Below are positions 40,430 to 53,504 of a stretch of 64,000 bases of DNA, in pieces. This DNA is from Macropodus opercularis (lineage: Eukaryota; Chordata; Actinopteri; Anabantiformes; Osphronemidae), in the NCBI GenBank assembly GCA_030770545.1, contig CM061106.1, positions 18,001,001-18,065,000 on the forward strand, read 5' to 3'. How positions within the stretch are numbered: position 1 is the stretch's first letter; each line of letters begins with the position of its first letter. A program made the position numbers and the translations under genes. The notes beneath the pieces were generated by a model. It saw nothing but the letters and a program-made list of their open reading frames with translations, made no database searches and was not told the DNA's origin.

Positions 40430-41805
40430 ATTTGGTGTCAGAAATGGGATCCACTGGTGGTCGTTGGAGGGATCGGTGACGGTGGAAAAGATGCGTCGCC
40501 CTGAGCGCAGCTCAGCCTCAACCTCTTCTACAAAAACAGAGTGAGACGGAGGAACTAAGGCATCACCTCTCTGATCTCTATTGGACGGATCCTACGAACT
40601 CAAAATTACTTATCAACGGGAAACCTGGTGAGTCATTGACATATTTGCTTCTCATATGTCCTGGGGAAAGTGTTAATCAGTGAACACTATAATATGTCAA
40701 TGATATGAGTGTTAGTCGGTGAACACATTCATTTGGCATTGAACTTTTGCAGAGACTTCTGTGTCTGTACAACTACGCGTAGTGCTGCACTATGGGGAGC
40801 AGTAATGGTAAAGCTGGCTTGCAGTCACATGGTCCCATTGTGAATATCATGAGGAAGAAATATGGAGACGATAGTATCAGTTGTCTTTCTGTGTGGACAA
40901 AACAATATGGGTTCCCAGAGGGTGGGTCATTAAAGATGAATCAAATTGACATTTTGGGTGTCAAACTGAAAGAAAACAAACAAAAGTTGAGAAAAATAAA
41001 GATTTTGAAGTCAAAAGATTTAGATAATGTGGAAAAGCATAGAAAATGCTGGCAACAATGGAAAGATGAAGCTGAAACTAGAGAGAGAAAACGACTGCAA
41101 AAGGAAATGACTACGGTTGAAAGTAGAACAGAGAATAATTCTGCACCCTGCAAACAGCCACCACCATACTGTCCCAGTGCGTCTTCTATTTATTAGCAGA
41201 TCACTGCGCTGAAGCTGGACCCAGACCTGGATTCCTGCCCAACTGTCCTGCAACCACAATAAAAACAACAGCAGCAACCAGACCCGTCTGTCCTGCAACC
41301 ACTGCAACAGCAACAACAGCTTCAAAGTACGTTATTACCATTGCTGCAACCACAGCTGTTTCAAAGTCCTATGTTACCACCACTACAACTGCAGCAACTT
41401 CAAGGCCCGTTCACCTCACACCCTGCTCCTGATTTAACCACAGAAGAAGTGCACAGAGCTGCAGGAAGAACAGGTTCCACTGCAGACACAGGTGTGGACG
41501 GCCGACTCTTCAGCCCGATTGCGAAAAGAACCAGACAGGCCAAAACTGATTCGGTTATAACCATGCCTATGGTAGAGGTCGCAGGGCCACAAGGAACGCA
41601 GCTTGTGTTCCGTCCCTGGATGGACGATGATGTCAGAAATGCTGGACATAATCTGCCTGATTTTCGTCCAACAGGTGCAGAAATTTGACGGCTGCTGACG
41701 GCTGATGACGTCTGCCATATTCCAACATCCGCAGTGTCGCACCAACATGGACTGATGAGGCCAACAACTTGCACCGTGCTGCAGTAGAGAGACTTTGTGC
41801 ATAAA
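40430..41805 (+). pseudogene. gag: ERV1 leader and gag (third copy)
   Basis: The leader has one 39-bp unit. Matrix is 40,792-41,196 (134 codons, nearly identical to 32,973-33,377), then the linker and capsid 41,341-41,688 with MPMVEVAGPQGTQL. From about 41,660 it skips to later capsid sequence in a rearranged form shared with 31,318-31,430. It ends at about 41,805, where the signal-peptide exon fragment begins. Protease and pol are absent. Confidence 0.8.
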
Positions 41806-41811
41806 ACTGTT

Positions 41812-42230
41812 TTAAAACCTATAACGTCTTAAATGGCTTTTCACTGGGTGCTTCCTCATCTCTCAGCCTGCATTGAGATTTACCATTACCATAGATGTCC
41901 TTTCCTCTGGGCCTTTATGTTCATTTGACAGTTTCCGACCAAGAGTGTGAACGGGTTTAAATAATTTCATACAAATTTGGTAAAGCTCTAGAATAAAAGG
42001 GGACTAGAACATGGCCTTGCTATCACATATCCCACTTCTTTTTCCAAATGATGTGCTCAGAACATCTACTGCTCCCATTCTGTCCTTCACTGTGGCCCTG
42101 CCTTTAAACAGATGTACGGTTTGATCTGTCTGACTGACCTGAGAAGTAAGATAGACAACACTGTCCTACTGCTCATGCTGACCTCTGCTGTGTGCCACGA
42201 CCTCGACCACACAGGTTACAACAATACCAG
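41812..42230 (+). pseudogene. Signal-peptide exon interrupted by a 317-bp insertion
   Basis: TTTTAAAACCTATAACGTCTTAAATGGCTTTTCACTG is the start of the signal-peptide region. At 41,847 an unrelated stretch begins that ends at 42,158, followed by a second CACTG and then the rest of the exon (CTCATGCTGACCTCTGC) to CCAG|GTATGTG at 42,230. Position 1 of the window starts in the equivalent of this exon end. The same interrupted form is at 28,900-29,280. Confidence 0.6.
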
Positions 42231-42967
42231 GTATGTGAGGGATCCCCTTGAATGCTGATCCCAGAATGTTTCCTTCCTCATACGCAGGAATTTAATGAAT
42301 TTAAGGACTGCAGAAGCCAATTAACTCATCAACTGTGCGTTTTTTTTCCAAACAAAATTTGGGGCCAGAGAGATGTTGGATTAATATCCTTCATCCAAGA
42401 TACACATTAGTAATATCTGATAAATTACTCCCATATAAATATTTTGATCATTTTATCAAATCTATCGCTTTCAATCATAACAATGGAATAACTATTTATA
42501 CATTTATATAATATCATTGTACAACTATTTCTACATGTCCACTGTCCGCCTCCTTTCCCGAACCCCAAGAATTTATTGTAAACAGCTGCATTTATAGTCT
42601 AAAACCTGTTAACAAATGATTATTAGTTTATCATTGTCATCATGGAATGATCAAACTGACTTTAGCAGCAGCTTGAGCATCACAGAGAGGAGAGTTATTG
42701 GCTATAGCCTCAACCACGAGTTAATGTTACAGGTTCATCATAAAATACTGTGATGTAAATGCAGTTTTTATGTGATCAACTTAAAAGATGGTTCATAACA
42801 CTGTACTCACTGTGAACGGAGCATCTGCTGTTCGCCTCCTGTCCTGAACATCAGGCGGGAATCCAGTCCTCCTTTTTCTGTTTAGAGGAACCTTTGCCCT
42901 TGTGCCGGCTGTAACCATCAGTCTGGTCTCAGGTGTCAGTCAGTCCACTTCTGACACCAAAATATTA

Positions 42968-43338
42968 TGGGAAAATCAAATGCTGGACCATAGTGAGAAA
43001 ACTAGAGGAGCATTTTGGTGTAATGAACCAGCTCAATGTTTAGCACGTGCTGGCATGAGGAAGACCACCTACAGCGAACCACCATTTTCTGATTGATGTA
43101 AACACAAGAGCTTCTTATATATTGTAACACAGTGGTTTAGCCACCCCTGCTGTCTAAATGCATGTTCCATTTGGCCAACAGACCAACCTGATAAGACTTC
43201 TAACTTCCCCATTTTGTTCCCTGTGGTTGTGTAGATTCACTTGGGCCAGTGCTTAAACTTTCAATGGGCTCATTCACACACAGGTTTTCACTCACACTGA
43301 TCTTCCCATCTCATCGTATGGTTGGACCTTATCACACA
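42968..43338 (-). mobile_element. Candidate LTR with tRNA-Leu-type primer-binding site (copy B)
   Basis: This is the segmental-duplication partner of 756-1,126. It has the same TATATAAG box and the same 15-nt tRNA-Leu match just downstream on the minus strand. Confidence 0.42.
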
Positions 43339-43900
43339 TGCTCTAACTTTGGGTGACTCTCTTCAGCCAGGTAGTTTGTATGACACTATTGGGTTTAAAT
43401 CACCAACAGTGCCGATTACACCTGGAGATACAGTTCAATAACCGTGAAATAATGCACAGGAGTCGCGCAAAGTTTTACTTGTACAAGGGGAGCTCGGTGG
43501 GAGCTCAGTGCGTTACCACTTCACCCAAACTCACCCAACTCTACCGAGCTCCTCTTGGTTCAGCTTTTTATTCACAAGAGTTGTCGTCAGTAGAGATAAG
43601 ACATGGGTGTGGGCAGAACAGCAACAGTGGAGGAAGAGCCTCAGCTGCACTATGCTCTGCTTTACGCGCACACACACACACACCCCCTAGATGTTTAAAA
43701 GTTATGTCCCACACTGTAAATAAGAAGAAAATAACATTCATACAATCCAAATAAAAAGGTACAGAATCAGTGAGTAGTTGCATGCATAGATCTCAAACAG
43801 GGCACAATGCATACAAAGAATAATAAAATCTTAAACATCTCAATCAGAAATGGTGTAAGTAATTTTAACAACATTTGCCACCAGGAACCAGAAGTGTTCA

Positions 43901-44086
43901 CATGATCCTAGGCCATAACACTTTGCAACCTTTTCAAAAGTCCCATAGCTTCGGATATGTTGGTGTTTACTTCATCAGGTATATATGTACAGCAAGTAGA
44001 TCCCAACTTAACACAGACTCCTCCTTCAGCTGCTGTTATGAGGTCCAATACATCCTGTTCTGAAGGGCCATAAGTCTGAGAGCATC
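43901..44086 (-). pseudogene. env: ERV2 env transmembrane-subunit fragment (copy B)
   Basis: It has the same LQNR, GGVC and C-X6-CC landmarks and the same frameshift as 1,690-1,875. It is a defective remnant. Confidence 0.7.
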
Positions 44087-44820
44087 AATTTCACGGTTTT
44101 GACCTTCAATTTTAATAGATTGGTTCACGTACACTTGGAATCTGTAAACAACAGTTTCAATTCTGAGAGCACTTTAACGTCACAATACCACTTTTGTCCT
44201 TAGTGGATGGTCGGTGCCATCAGCCTTCCAGTCCCAATCCTCTGGATGTAGGTGATCTGGAATGTCCCCTGTTCCCTTCAGGCTGCAAGTCCTGCTGAGA
44301 GGTGAGTTAAAGAGTACCTGCTAGGACAGTAGACAAAATGAGCTTCCCCCACAGTGCCATGGTTCTTGAGTGTGGTTCATTTGTTTTCTTCACTGGTTTG
44401 AGACCAGGGGACTTTCACCACTACTCTCTGCAGGCCAGTGGGGTCACTCGCTTACAGTGACTACGATGAATCCAGGTGGCTCTCTCCCCGATCTTTAGAG
44501 CGGTTGGCGTGGACAACAGGACTTTGTAGGGACCTTCTCAGCGTGGACTGGACCAGCACTTGCGTTTGATAACTTCGATCTAGACCAGGTCCCCGGCCTT
44601 GATCAGGCTATCCTGGGGAGACACAACAGCATCTGGCAGATTATTTGCACTCATGTCTTTAGACATCCAATCTACTGGTTTACATTCTTCCTGTGCTTTG
44701 TCTTCATCATCAGTATACAAAGGTAGCCTGAACAGTCTACCATAGACTATTTAGCTATAGGGTGTTGGCCCATTGCTAGTGGGTGTCACCCTCATGTATA
44801 GTTTTACAAGGTCGATACAT

Positions 44821-45310
44821 TCAGGCCACGGTCTTCCTGAGTCGCCCTTTTACTGTGCCATCTGTTCTTTCTACCAACCCTGTACTCTGAGGATGGTAAG
44901 AGCAGTGATTTCTCAGCACCATGCCTAGATGGCTAGCCATGTTGTTCACGATTTCATTCACAAAGTGTGGGCCATTGTCACTGTAAAGTCGTTCAGGTAT
45001 GATGTGTTTACGCAATGCTTTTGCTACGGCCACTGAGTCTGGATTCTTGCTTGGCACTATTTCGACCCATTTGTAGATGGTACAGATTAAGACTAAACCG
45101 TACCTATACCAATTAGATTCATTTAGTTTTATAAAGTCCATGTGTAAGAATTGAAACGGATTTGTTGCTTCTAGGAATTTGCCACTTTGGGTCTCTCATT
45201 GCCCTAAGCATTGTGCTTACAGCATATGATTCAAGCTTTACAAAAATCTTTTGAGTAGGAATTAAATCCATAGGCGTGGAAATGTTGTTCCACCACCTTC
45301 ACCGTCCCTC
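44821..45310 (-). pseudogene. pol: ERV2 integrase fragment (copy B)
   Basis: Here the frame is open for 106 codons (45,141-44,821) and includes all three catalytic landmarks: the Asp in MDFIKL, the Asp in SDNGPHF, and the Glu in GLVER, ahead of a short Lys/Arg-rich end. The zinc-finger part upstream is broken. It is the best preserved integrase core in the window, but it lacks intact N- and C-terminal domains and any upstream pol. Confidence 0.8.
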
Positions 45311-46276
45311 CTGTTGAGACATGGCAAGGCCCATGTATTTATTATATATTGTAATTATTTTGTGCTGCCTGGATACACGACTTGCTCGTGTCTAAGGCAG
45401 ACTTGCTCGTTTTGTTTCCCATTATGACAATTCTTAGTCCTTTATAGACTACGCGTCTTTCTCAGGACCTAAATTCCTAATCCACTACTTGTGTACTTCA
45501 ACAGACCACAGAGTTTGTTGGCACCGTTTCCCTCCGTGCGGCTTCCACTAGTGACATTCACACGCATGCATGACTAATTTTCATTTACGTACATTCCGCT
45601 CCTTTTTACGGCAGAGTAAACCAAAAGTACTTTTAACACTTCCTTACGGCAAAGTGAACCTAGACCGAATTTACTTCCTTATTGTGAAGTAAACCCAATG
45701 TACTCACTCATTATTTCACCCGAACTGTCTCCTGGATCCCGTCGGTCGACCCTCAACGAGGGAAGATCAGACTCTACAACACCGGCCCAGCCACGAGTTT
45801 CACGTCCTGGGTTTTCCACGGGTGTTCCTAGACGTCCGGCTGTCGACACACTTCGGTGCGTCCTCTCCCTCCTCAAAGGATGTCGACCAATTTATGTTGG
45901 GTTTAAATAACCAACAGCACTGATTGCACCTGGAGATACAGTTCAATAACAGTGAAATAATGTACGGGAGTCACGCAAAGTTATACTTTTACAAGGGGAG
46001 CGCGGTGGGATCTCGTGTTACAACTTCACCCAACTCCTCCTGGTTCAGCTTTTTATTCACAAGAGTTGTCAGTAAAGATAAGACATGGGTGTGGGCAGGA
46101 CAGTACAGCAACAGTGGAGAAATGGCAGAGCCTCGGCTGCACTATGCTCCGTTTTACGCACACACACCCCGTAGATGTTTAAAAGTTAGGTCCCACACTG
46201 TAAAAAGTAGAAAACATTCACACAACGACAAAATAAAAAAAAAGGTACAGCATCAGTGACTATATGGATTCTAACA

Positions 46277-47351
46277 GACACATTCGTTCCGAGCAACGTA
46301 CCCTGTAGTGTGTTTATTAGCAATGCACACGGGACACTAAAGGAGTCATCACAAAGCTTATGATGTTATAACAGTCATTCGCCCATTTTACTCAAGTGGG
46401 ACATCCCGAGCTGTATGAATGCTCTAAAAAATAAAATAATCTCAAATTAAACTAAATACAAGCTAGATTTGTCACAATGTTACTCAAAAGAAGACAAATT
46501 CAGCTTTAAATCATAGGCCACAATCTTGCTGAACTTTTTCTTACACACGTGGTTCATTCTCTTTAAACCCATTTATGACTTACACAAGACATCATCATTC
46601 CTAATATCCTACCAGGGGTCATTTGTAGATGTAACTTAACTAACTTTGACTCATCATTAAAGGAACTACAGGACTCATGTGACTAATCCATTTCACAGTG
46701 CTACACACACACACACACACACTCTAAACAGACTGTCCATCACATATTCGCTTTAAAATATAAAACCAATACAAATCAAATTGTCAAAATACAAAGATAA
46801 AAGCAAATCAATGCTTTGACCCAACCTACAGCGAACTCCTGTAATCTGTTAACACCCAAAGCATTTATTCTAAACAGCTGCATTTTAAGTCTAAAACCTG
46901 TTAACTAATGATCATTAGGTCATTATTGCCATCATGCAATGATCAAACTCCAGCAGCAGCCTGAGCACCACAGAGAGAACAGACGTGGCTTTAACAGTGG
47001 GTTAGTGTTACAGGTTCAGAGGTTCATCATAAAAGTTGCAACAAAACCTACATTTCAGTCTAATGTTTAGGGTGAAACTAATACAAAAACAGCTTCACAT
47101 GACAGAATTAGGTAAAACTAGTCAGAAAAGAAAAAATTAACACTGAAATTAACATTTTTATCTCAGCTGTGAAATGCCTTACCTCTGTGCTGTCTGTCTT
47201 CATCAGTCCACCAGTTCTCTCCGTGTACGTCTGGTCACCCTTCTTATAGCCCAGGCTCCACCCCTTCATAGGAGGAAACCAAACAACAGGTAAGTTTACA
47301 AAGACTCCCAACTTCCTCAGACCCTTAATTCCCCAGACCATGGGAAACTAT
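46277..47351. other. Spacer, copy B of 4,060-5,124
   Basis: No coding support. A longer (CA)n run at about 46,704-46,722 than in copy A, and the same gene-block fragment at 46,855-47,190. Confidence 0.6.
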
Positions 47352-48147
47352 TCACCACCCCTGTTTGTGATGTTCTTCTAATAAGATATATACATAGATA
47401 ACACAATCTGCAACTTTTACCACTAACAAAATTTCCCGACCAGACGATAGAAATCCCCCACACATGGTTTCGCCGGACTCAATCCCATTGCGCCGGCGCG
47501 ATGCAGGCTGTGAGGTCAAAAGCGAGCGCCACACAACCCTTCTGTTTGCCCGGCGAAAACGTGGATATACGACTATTCACCACACGTAAGACAAACAAAT
47601 CGAACAACAGCAAAGTTGTTCTGTGTGCGTAGTTTTTCCTGAGTGTATATATAATAAAAATGTTCATGTGGCGTCGTAAGAGCGTGTACACCCGCTCATG
47701 GACAGCTAAACGAGAGAAATGCTCCCTCGGCGGTGACCAGCAGGCGCTTAGTCACAAGGTTTGGACCATTTTGTAAGCATGTATTAACCAGACCTGTGTT
47801 TCTGTTGTACATGTGGCTTCCACAGAACTATAGTAGGTGATTAATAACGATTTAAGAGCGCGTGCACCCGCTCGTGGACAGCTAAACGGGAGAAACGGAT
47901 CCTAACTGAGGTGAGTGAATGCGTGCGGTCAGGTTGGTGCCGCTCCCTCAGTGGTGACCAGCAGGCGCTTAGTCACAAGGTTAGGACCGTTTTGTTAGCA
48001 TGTATCAACCAGACTTGTGTTTCTGTTGTACATGTGGCCTTTCACAGAACTATAGTAGGTGATTAATAACGACTTAAAAGTTCACCAATTACTGTATTAA
48101 ATTAACTATATATCTTTTTTTACCAGAATGTGTTACAAGTTAGCAAC

Positions 48148-48297
48148 ATGCTGTGGTTTGTACTTGGGGCTATGGTAGAAACAATATCTGTAGTTCCCAC
48201 AGCTGTGCAGCACGTAAGAAAGTGCTGCATACATCTTGGTAAGACAAAAGATCTTCAGTCAAAAAAAGCTAAAACAACAAAACCCACTCCCTGTTAA
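48148..48297 (+). CDS. 49-codon conserved small ORF (copy 3 of 5)
   Basis: This is the duplication partner of 5,921-6,070, with one Gln to His change near the middle (ATACATCTTGG). Acceptor-like TTTTTTTACCAG is retained. Confidence 0.33.
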   Translation: MLWFVLGAMVETISVVPTAVQHVRKCCIHLGKTKDLQSKKAKTTKPTPC

Positions 48298-48640
48298 AGC
48301 TGCTGTGAGAATGTGAGTGTCATAATTTAAACTGATGAGATTAAAAGTTATTATGGACTTATGTGCCACATTATTACAGTGTTTTTTATGTATTAGACAA
48401 GACGGAAAAACATGCTTGGACAGATGGATACGTTTTAGGCACCTATTGATATGTTCCTGAATCTTGCTATTTACTTACTTAATAATCATAAAGATAATCT
48501 AATAATCTGCAAAGATGTGATGTCTATCTGTTGTTAATGTGTTTTTGTTTTTTCACTGAATTCCAGGTGAAACACAAGAAGACTCCTGCACTGGCACTGA
48601 CTGAGATGCTCCCTCCTTCCAAAAAGATGTTAATAATGAG

Positions 48641-49660
48641 GTAAACAAGTAATACCCTCACTGTGGTCACAAACCATGGTTGTTGCGCTGGTAGTTTCAT
48701 TATAACGATAGGAAGCTTAATACACTACCTATGTCGTACAGATTTGAGTCAGGGTTAGTTTTGTGGAAATGAGTTTGACTTGTGGTTGAAGTCATAGTTA
48801 ACCTGACAGGACAGAACCATTTTCACCAAAAAGACATCATCTCAGTAGGAATATACTCTGCTCCAACACCTGCGAAAGTGTGACAAACAAAAAAGTAGAC
48901 GCACTGGAAGGCTGGTTGTGATTCAGGAGAAATATTGTCTTTAATGAACAAACCTAAAATCACAGCACAACAACTACCTACAGACACTCGCTATGAGGCT
49001 AAATAGTAAAATGATATATGTTAATAAACAAAAGTATCAATTAGTCTATATAACAAAACAAAAGTCCTACCTGACAAGTACAGAGCAAGATGGTCTCTAA
49101 TAGCCAGAATACAAAAGCAAGACGCTGACTAACCAGAATTCAAACTGATTGATCAGATACATGAAATTACACCTGTGTCCCATGAAGCAGTTATAAAGTT
49201 CAAAGAGACATTGCCTCAGCTGGCTGGAGAACAGACCTGCCACAGATTGAACTTTTCTAAATGTGCAACTGCTTGTGTCATGGGTTGATGCACCACCTCG
49301 CCACCGGAGATGCAGGATTTTAACAGAGCACTGAAGCAGAGGGTCCCACTCCTTATGATTCTGGAACTGCCAGGTTGAGGAACTCTTTACTTTAAGGTAC
49401 CGAGGCAGGATTTGTTGTACCGATTTGTTCTCTCAAGACTTGAAAATATGCTGGAGTCTATCCCAACTGTCATGTGGCTTTAGAGGAGCGGTACAGGTCA
49501 CCAGTCCAACAACCAGTGTGGTTGAACAGCTTTTCTGATATCACAAGACACTTATAAACCACAATGCAGCTTCAGTTCAGGCAACATTTGGCTGAAAAAG
49601 ATTAGCAATCAAAGTAAACTTGCATGTCTACGACGCTGTAAGAAATTAAACAGCAACCAC
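48641..49660. other. Spacer, copy B of 6,414-7,430
   Basis: AT-rich, no recognisable genes on either strand; nearly identical to copy A. Confidence 0.5.
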
Positions 49661-50354
49661 TGGTTTTATGTGATCTCTTTGTGTTAGATATGATCTGAAT
49701 ATCTATCTGTATATTGTCATATTTTTTATTCTTTTATTATGTGCTTTGTGTTCTGTCTCTGTTATTCTGTTGTACTGCGGAGCTTCTGTCACGAAAACAA
49801 ATTCCTCGTATGTGTAAACATACCTGGCAATAAAGCTCATTCTGATTCTGAATAGAACAGAACGGGCGATTCTAAGCGTGTTTGCACAGTTTCCAGCCTC
49901 AGTGACGGTTTTAGCTGCTGCATGTTAATGCAAGAAATGCCAGGGATGTTTTTGTACTAGATAAGATCTAAATAGAAGATTAAACCAGGCAAACATCTTT
50001 AAAATGCATTTAAATCACTTTCACCAAAGTCGTGTTCTTTTGGTCTCAAATGCACAGAACAGGCGATTCTAAGCAATTTGTCACTGTCTTCAGCCAAAGT
50101 GATTGTTTTAGCTGCTGCATCTTAATGCAATCAAAGTGATGTTTTTTGTATCTTTTATGTTTCAAACAAAACACTAAAGCAGGCAAATTAGTGTTTTTTT
50201 GGTCTCCATTGCAAAGAGTAGGTGTTTGGCACAGTTTCCAGTGAGAGTGATCGTTTTAGCTGCTGTCTCTTAATGCAAGAAATGGCAAAGATGTTTCTTT
50301 GTTAGATATTGTCCAAAAGAAGTCTAAATCAAACGTTCAGATTTGAGTACAGTT

Positions 50355-50933
50355 CCTCTTGAGCATGCAGAGTTGACTTTGTTTGTAGATTGTTCCTTCT
50401 ACAGAGAGGAGGACGCCCTCAAAGCCGGGATTGCTGTTAATCAGGAGGAGAATGGTAACCTGGAGGTGGTGTGTGGCCAGGAGGGCATTCAACCCTGTTC
50501 AGCTCACCTGGCAGAGCTGAAGGCTTTGACCTGCGCTTGTGAACTAGCAGAGGGCAAGCGATCCAAAGTGTATACGGATTCAGCCTTTGCAGATGGGGTC
50601 TGTCATCTGTTTGAGGCCGCATAGAAAGGGCGAGGATTTAGATACGCTGATGGTTCTCCTGTGGAGCATGGTGAGCAGATTAGAAAGTTGTTGATGGCTA
50701 TGATGAAGCCAACAGCTCTGGCCATCATTAAGTGGGCTGTGCACAAAAAAGATGCCTCAATGGTCACGCAGGGCAATGCTGCTGCAGACAGCGTTGCAAA
50801 AAGGGCTGCTGCAGCAGACACTAAAGCTATTCTGGCTGCTTATGCCACCGAACTCGAAAATCAGATCACCTCTAGGGACTTGTGTTTGTTACAGAAGCTG
50901 AATGCCAGCTCTGGATGCAGAGAGGAGCAGTGA
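50355..50933 (+). pseudogene. pol: ERV3 RNase H domain (copy B)
   Basis: It is more complete than copy A: the first half (50,343-50,624) is open through LFVDCSFYREED, AELKAL and YTDSAFADG. A stop at 50,622 then interrupts it, and 50,661-50,933 is open with GNAAADSVAKR. The frameshift of copy A is absent and the stop of copy B is absent from copy A, so the lesions arose after the duplication. Confidence 0.78.
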
Positions 50934-50979
50934 AAGACGGTGACGGGCTATGAAGGAACCACGAGGGGCTATTTGTGGC

Positions 50980-51640
50980 TCCGACTGGATTGTTGTCCTT
51001 GCTGATAAACGAGGCTCGTGGGTTAAGCCATGAGTCAGGGGGGGAAGTGAGAATCAGAGAGTGGAATTTTTGGGCTCCAAAATAGCAACAACATGTGGAT
51101 GATGTGTTAAGTCGGTGTGAAACTTGTCTCAAGTGTAACATTTGGTGTGGAATGGTGCCACCTGCTGGACACCTTCCAATGCCTGAGGGGCCATTCATGC
51201 ATTCGACAATGGACTTTGTAGACATGGAGCGTCCAGTGCAGGGCAAGCAATACCTTCTGGTGATCATTGATCGCTTCAGCCTGTGGGTCAAAGCGACAGC
51301 ATCTAAACACAAAACAGCTGAGACGGTGGCAAAATGTTTGTGTCCACGCTTTGGGATCCCTCTGAAGATCAGCTCAGACAACGGGAAAGAGTTTGTAGAC
51401 AAAACAGCGAACTGTGTCTTACTAAAGTTGGGAGTGAAACATGGGTATGACAGTGTGTACTGCCCGACTTCACAGTCCCATGTTTGGAGGTGCAATGGGA
51501 TTTTGAAAAACATATTGCTGAAAATCTGCCGAAGCACATGGTTAAACTGGACAGACGCTTTGCGTCACAGAATGCTCACAGAACGCTGAAACTAACACCG
51601 CATGAAGCTTTTCTTGGTTGACCGATGCCAGCGCCAATGT
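50980..51640 (+). pseudogene. pol: ERV3 integrase (copy B)
   Basis: One uninterrupted frame (51,095-51,589, 164 codons) spans the CETCLKCN pair, STMDFVDM, LLVIIDRFSLWVKA and SSDNGKEF. The third catalytic position is Trp (SHVWRCNG) where an active enzyme has Glu, so it should be catalytically dead despite the long open frame. Confidence 0.8.
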
Positions 51641-51719
51641 ATCGGGCTGTGAAGGGCGCGTCTCTCGACATTTTGATACATTACATTAAACAAATGACCT
51701 CCCTTTAATAACCCCGCAA

Positions 51720-52360
51720 CAGAACAGCTGGTACCGATGGGTTCAGTTTGCAGGCCGGACGAATGGCTAGACTGGTTGCTACATCTGCACCAAGGCTAAG
51801 CCAGGCAAGTTTTTTGTGTTGAATACAGTGTTCAGTTGGTAGGAGTGTGATCGTATTCTGCAGATGGTTAAGCAGGATCCTAGACCCTGGTGTAGGGCTG
51901 AATGTTTGCTATACTTGGGTTCGCCATCTCATCAGGTGCTGAATGACTTCTATGCTGAGGGGAAAACTAATACTGAACGCAGATGTGAGAAGAGAACAGA
52001 AGAGGGCATTGTTAGGGATGCTGCAGGGTGCTCCCTTAATTCCTTAAGTCAATTTGAATGCATTGAAAGAATAGAGACAGTGTCACTGGAGAAAGTGAAG
52101 CGAGATAGATGTAGTCACAGGTGGTTTCCAGTAGGTTGGGCAGGCAGGTGTCCATAGGCGTAGTGATAATGGGATTCATTTTGTGTTGCTGCATTCCTCT
52201 CATCTATGGCCCTGAGAGCAGTGAAGAAGCAGAATTTACAGATGGCAGTGCTGACGCAGGGATTAGAGCAGAGACAGGACGGGGAGAACTTCGAGATGGA
52301 CTGTTTCCTGTGCCAGACTGGATCTATGTCAGGGATGGAGAGAGAATGAGGCTGGAGCAG
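51720..52360 (+). pseudogene. env: ERV3 env remnant (copy B)
   Basis: It has the same NWYRW/CYIC surface-subunit landmarks and the same hydrophobic LCCCIPLIYG anchor as copy A. The anchor frame is open over 52,121-52,435. It is not a complete env. Confidence 0.5.
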
Positions 52361-52741
52361 AGCCAGGCGGTCGCCATCTATCTATCTTCCACGTTTTTTT
52401 TTTTTGTATTCTCAAACATACACATGCTCATATAAACTCACTACAGTTAGCTTCTGACTTCTCCACTTCACACCGTTATGGATTTTTATGACAGCATCAT
52501 CTAATTTTCTGATTTCTAGTTCTAATCAAATTTTATCGAATTATGTGAATTATCTACATATTTGATCTCTGGATCTAAGCTTATAATTTAAAACAACACT
52601 GATGATTGATGTATGATTGATTAATTAATAGAAGTCAGAGGGTTATAATATCTTAGAGTTGGCAACACATAGTTCAAGAAATGCCAAGTTCCCGTGATTT
52701 GCCTTATGTTATTCTTTTCTTTTTTTCCACTTGTACTCAGG

Positions 52742-52906
52742 TTCACTGCAGGTCTTAAACCGGGAGAGTCACCCGTGGATGAATGGAGGCCATCAGTCCC
52801 GGAAGCAGCAGAGACGGGAGAGCTGCGATTCGACGCGTGTGGCTGTGTGGGACATGTCTATGTGAACATTCCTTGTTGGCAGAGTGCAGAGAATCACCTC
52901 TTCTGA
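52742..52906 (+). other. Terminal-exon-like segment with open frame (copy B)
   Basis: A polypyrimidine tract and CTTGTACTCAG precede a frame open to a TGA at 52,904-52,906. It contains AGLKPGESPVDEWRPSVPE and a Cys-X-Cys stretch (DACGCVGHVYVNIPCWQS). About 310 bases downstream lies CAATAAAAG, a polyadenylation signal. The layout is that of the last exon of a spliced gene. I do not recognise the protein, and a viral origin (env or accessory) cannot be excluded because it directly follows ERV3. Confidence 0.35.
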
Positions 52907-53504
52907 CTGCAGGACCTCGTGTGCTTAGTTTAGTCTCTGACCTCACAAAATATTTGCATTTGGCCTGACGCAGGTTGGGGGATTAAAACACGCTCCCTAA
53001 GAATCTTGGGAGGAGAGTGCTTTGCCTGCCTTAAAGACAACTCGTTTTTCTGTGGCCAGGCCTGAAGCTTTAAAAGAGTTGTGATATCTTTTTGACTTTG
53101 AAAAACAGCAGATGTGGGGTTTCTCTGCATGTTTTAGATGTTTGGGGTTCTTTGTAGTTCTGCCAGTTTCTGTCTGAATCTCACATTTAAACGTAAATAT
53201 GTGTAAATAGACGCAATGCAATAAAAGCAGGTTAAAATAACTATTGTGAGGTTCATGGTGCAGTTCGTGAGAGGAAATAGGTAAGTGAAAATAAGACACT
53301 TTTTACTTATTTATTAATTTCCTCAAGGTTTTGAGCATTGTAAACAACGTGCTTGTTAGAGCAATTAGCCACGTAGGCCAGTAGATGGCGCTGTGTGCTA
53401 GGGAGGAACATTGAACAGTGGTAGCCAATCTTGGTCCTCGAGGGCCACTGTCTGCTGGTTTTCCAACTCTACAGGACGACAGGAACCACTTGAGATTAAG
53501 CCTC

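Larger units (their letters stand above)
43387..46276 (-). mobile_element. ERV2 provirus, internally deleted (copy B)
   Basis: This is the duplicated partner of 1,175-4,059. LTRs are at 43,387-43,799 (3') and 45,895-46,276 (5'), gag starts at 45,422 (minus), and GACAC flanks both ends (43,382-43,386 and 46,277-46,281). The shared internal deletion, primer-site loss and env frameshift show that these lesions predate the segmental duplication. Confidence 0.85.

Noticed and set aside
51095..51589. Long open integrase frame as a domesticated functional gene
   Set aside because: The third catalytic residue is Trp, RNase H upstream has a stop, and copy A is frameshifted; simple recent duplication explains the open frame.
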